Assembly (NCBI GenBank): GCA_033558025.1
Contig: JAUCEF010000007.1
Location: 4,030,001 to 4,094,000, forward strand
From: Phytophthora sp. 'mugwort'
Lineage: Eukaryota > Oomycota > Peronosporomycetes > Peronosporales > Peronosporaceae
Direction of reading: 5' to 3'
DNA: 64,000 nucleotides
Shown: positions 63,346-64,000 of the stretch, piece by piece
Position numbering within the stretch: position 1 is the first letter of the stretch
Layout of the letters: each line of letters opens with the position of its first letter
The notes under the pieces: generated by a model
Databases searched by the model: none
Told to the model about the DNA's origin: nothing
What the model saw: the letters and a program-made list of their open reading frames with translations, nothing else
Made by a program: the position numbers and the translations under genes

Positions 63346-64000
63346 TTTTATTGCCTTCCATCTTGCACGTCATGCTTTAACCCCTCCAGGCCGGGCGCCA
63401 TTGCCACAATACAACAGGAGAATGGTTCCCTTCACATCATCGGCGGACCACCATGCGACGTATTGCCGTCTTTGCGTCGGAAGACGAGCGCCGTGCCGAT
63501 CGTGCGTTTGTAGCTGACGTGTATGGTAGTCGGTTTGTCGTTTCCCGAGGGGGCTCACGATGGTGTCCGGGTTGATGTACTGGAGCACCTTCTTCTGCGA
63601 CCGCTCCACGGTGACCTTGCAGCTGGTTATCTGCGGCGACGTGACGCCGTGAATGCCCGTCTTGGGGCCCACCATGTGGAAGTCGGGTCTAGCTAGTGCA
63701 CAATGAAGTCCAACACGATGCCGCGCGGCAGGGATCTCCGGGCAGGTGGGATTCTTGCGCTTCGACCGGAACGTGACTCGGTCGATCTCCGGAAGCTAGT
63801 GGTGCCATCGTTCAACTTCTTGCCACTGAACCAGATGATAAACGCGTTCGTGGATATGACGCTGAAATAGCTGACGGCCAGGGACAGACTAGAACCTGGG
63901 CGTCCTAGCTACTTTTGCTAAGAGGCTCCTGCAGTAGCTCACTGAAGACGTCGATTACTGTTGCTCGAGACGTAGAGAGGCAACGGACCGAACGTTGCCG
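63346..64000. other. Unassigned, possibly minus-strand repeat gene remnant
   Basis: Minus-strand pieces such as SLAVSYFSVISTNAFIIWFS then GKKLNDGTTSFRRS (63890-63785) and TSPQITSCKVTVERSQKKVL then QYINPDTIVSPLGKRQT (63660-63530) look once-coding but lie in different frames with stops between. I do not recognise the family. Confidence 0.3.

Noticed and set aside
1..64000. CRISPR arrays, tRNA or rRNA genes
   Set aside because: No regularly spaced identical repeats, no cloverleaf sequence or rRNA core motifs were noticed on reading. A tRNA or Rfam scan would be decisive.

Overview
The window looks like nuclear DNA of an oomycete, most likely a Phytophthora-type or related zoospore-forming species. 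Evidence: introns are few and short (62-105 nt, GT...AG); genes are GC-rich; one protein carries the oomycete-restricted LRR/WLGC architecture; and the intergenic DNA is packed with decayed transposons of families common in oomycetes (MULE with SWIM or Ulp1 domains, hAT, pogo/DDE_1, piggyBac, Ty3 gag, tyrosine-recombinase retroelement). A flagellar RIB43A-like gene suggests a lineage that keeps motile zoospores. No rRNA, tRNA or CRISPR was recognised.

Layout. 0.5-7.4 kb is a compact housekeeping block: mitochondrial ClpX (+), a two-exon RIB43A-like flagellar protein (+) and, convergent to it, a two-exon helical protein (-) resembling FIRRM/FLIP. 7.6-25 kb is a transposon graveyard: two hAT pieces, a 66-bp perfect inverted repeat, a candidate non-autonomous element with composite inverted termini, two MULE relics, a pogo-like relic and a SANT/MADF-like fragment. 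25.1-34.3 kb is an ammonium transporter (AMT) cluster: three intact genes (the first divergent from the others) and one strongly decayed fourth copy. 34.5-39.9 kb is a decayed tyrosine-recombinase retrotransposon on the minus strand (gag, RT/RNase H, recombinase), with a dinucleotide microsatellite grown inside the recombinase reading frame. 40-48.9 kb holds a pogo-like relic, a MULE with an Ulp1-type protease domain, a fragment of an apparently cellular helical protein, a piggyBac relic, a CENP-B-type HTH fragment and a Ty3-gag fragment. 49.1-57.0 kb is a second genic block: six-exon OMA1-like mitochondrial metalloprotease (+), a small PX-like protein (-) and a five-exon membrane LRR/WLGC protein (+). 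57.8-63.3 kb holds two long hAT relics of different subfamilies.

How the genes relate. ClpX and OMA1 both act in mitochondrial protein quality control but sit 46 kb apart, and nothing here shows they are linked in regulation. The AMT cluster is the most coherent functional unit: a lineage-specific tandem/inverted family for ammonium uptake that shows duplication, sequence homogenisation between two divergent copies, and loss of a fourth copy. The mix of compact gene blocks and repeat-filled stretches fits the known gene-dense/gene-sparse organisation of oomycete genomes.
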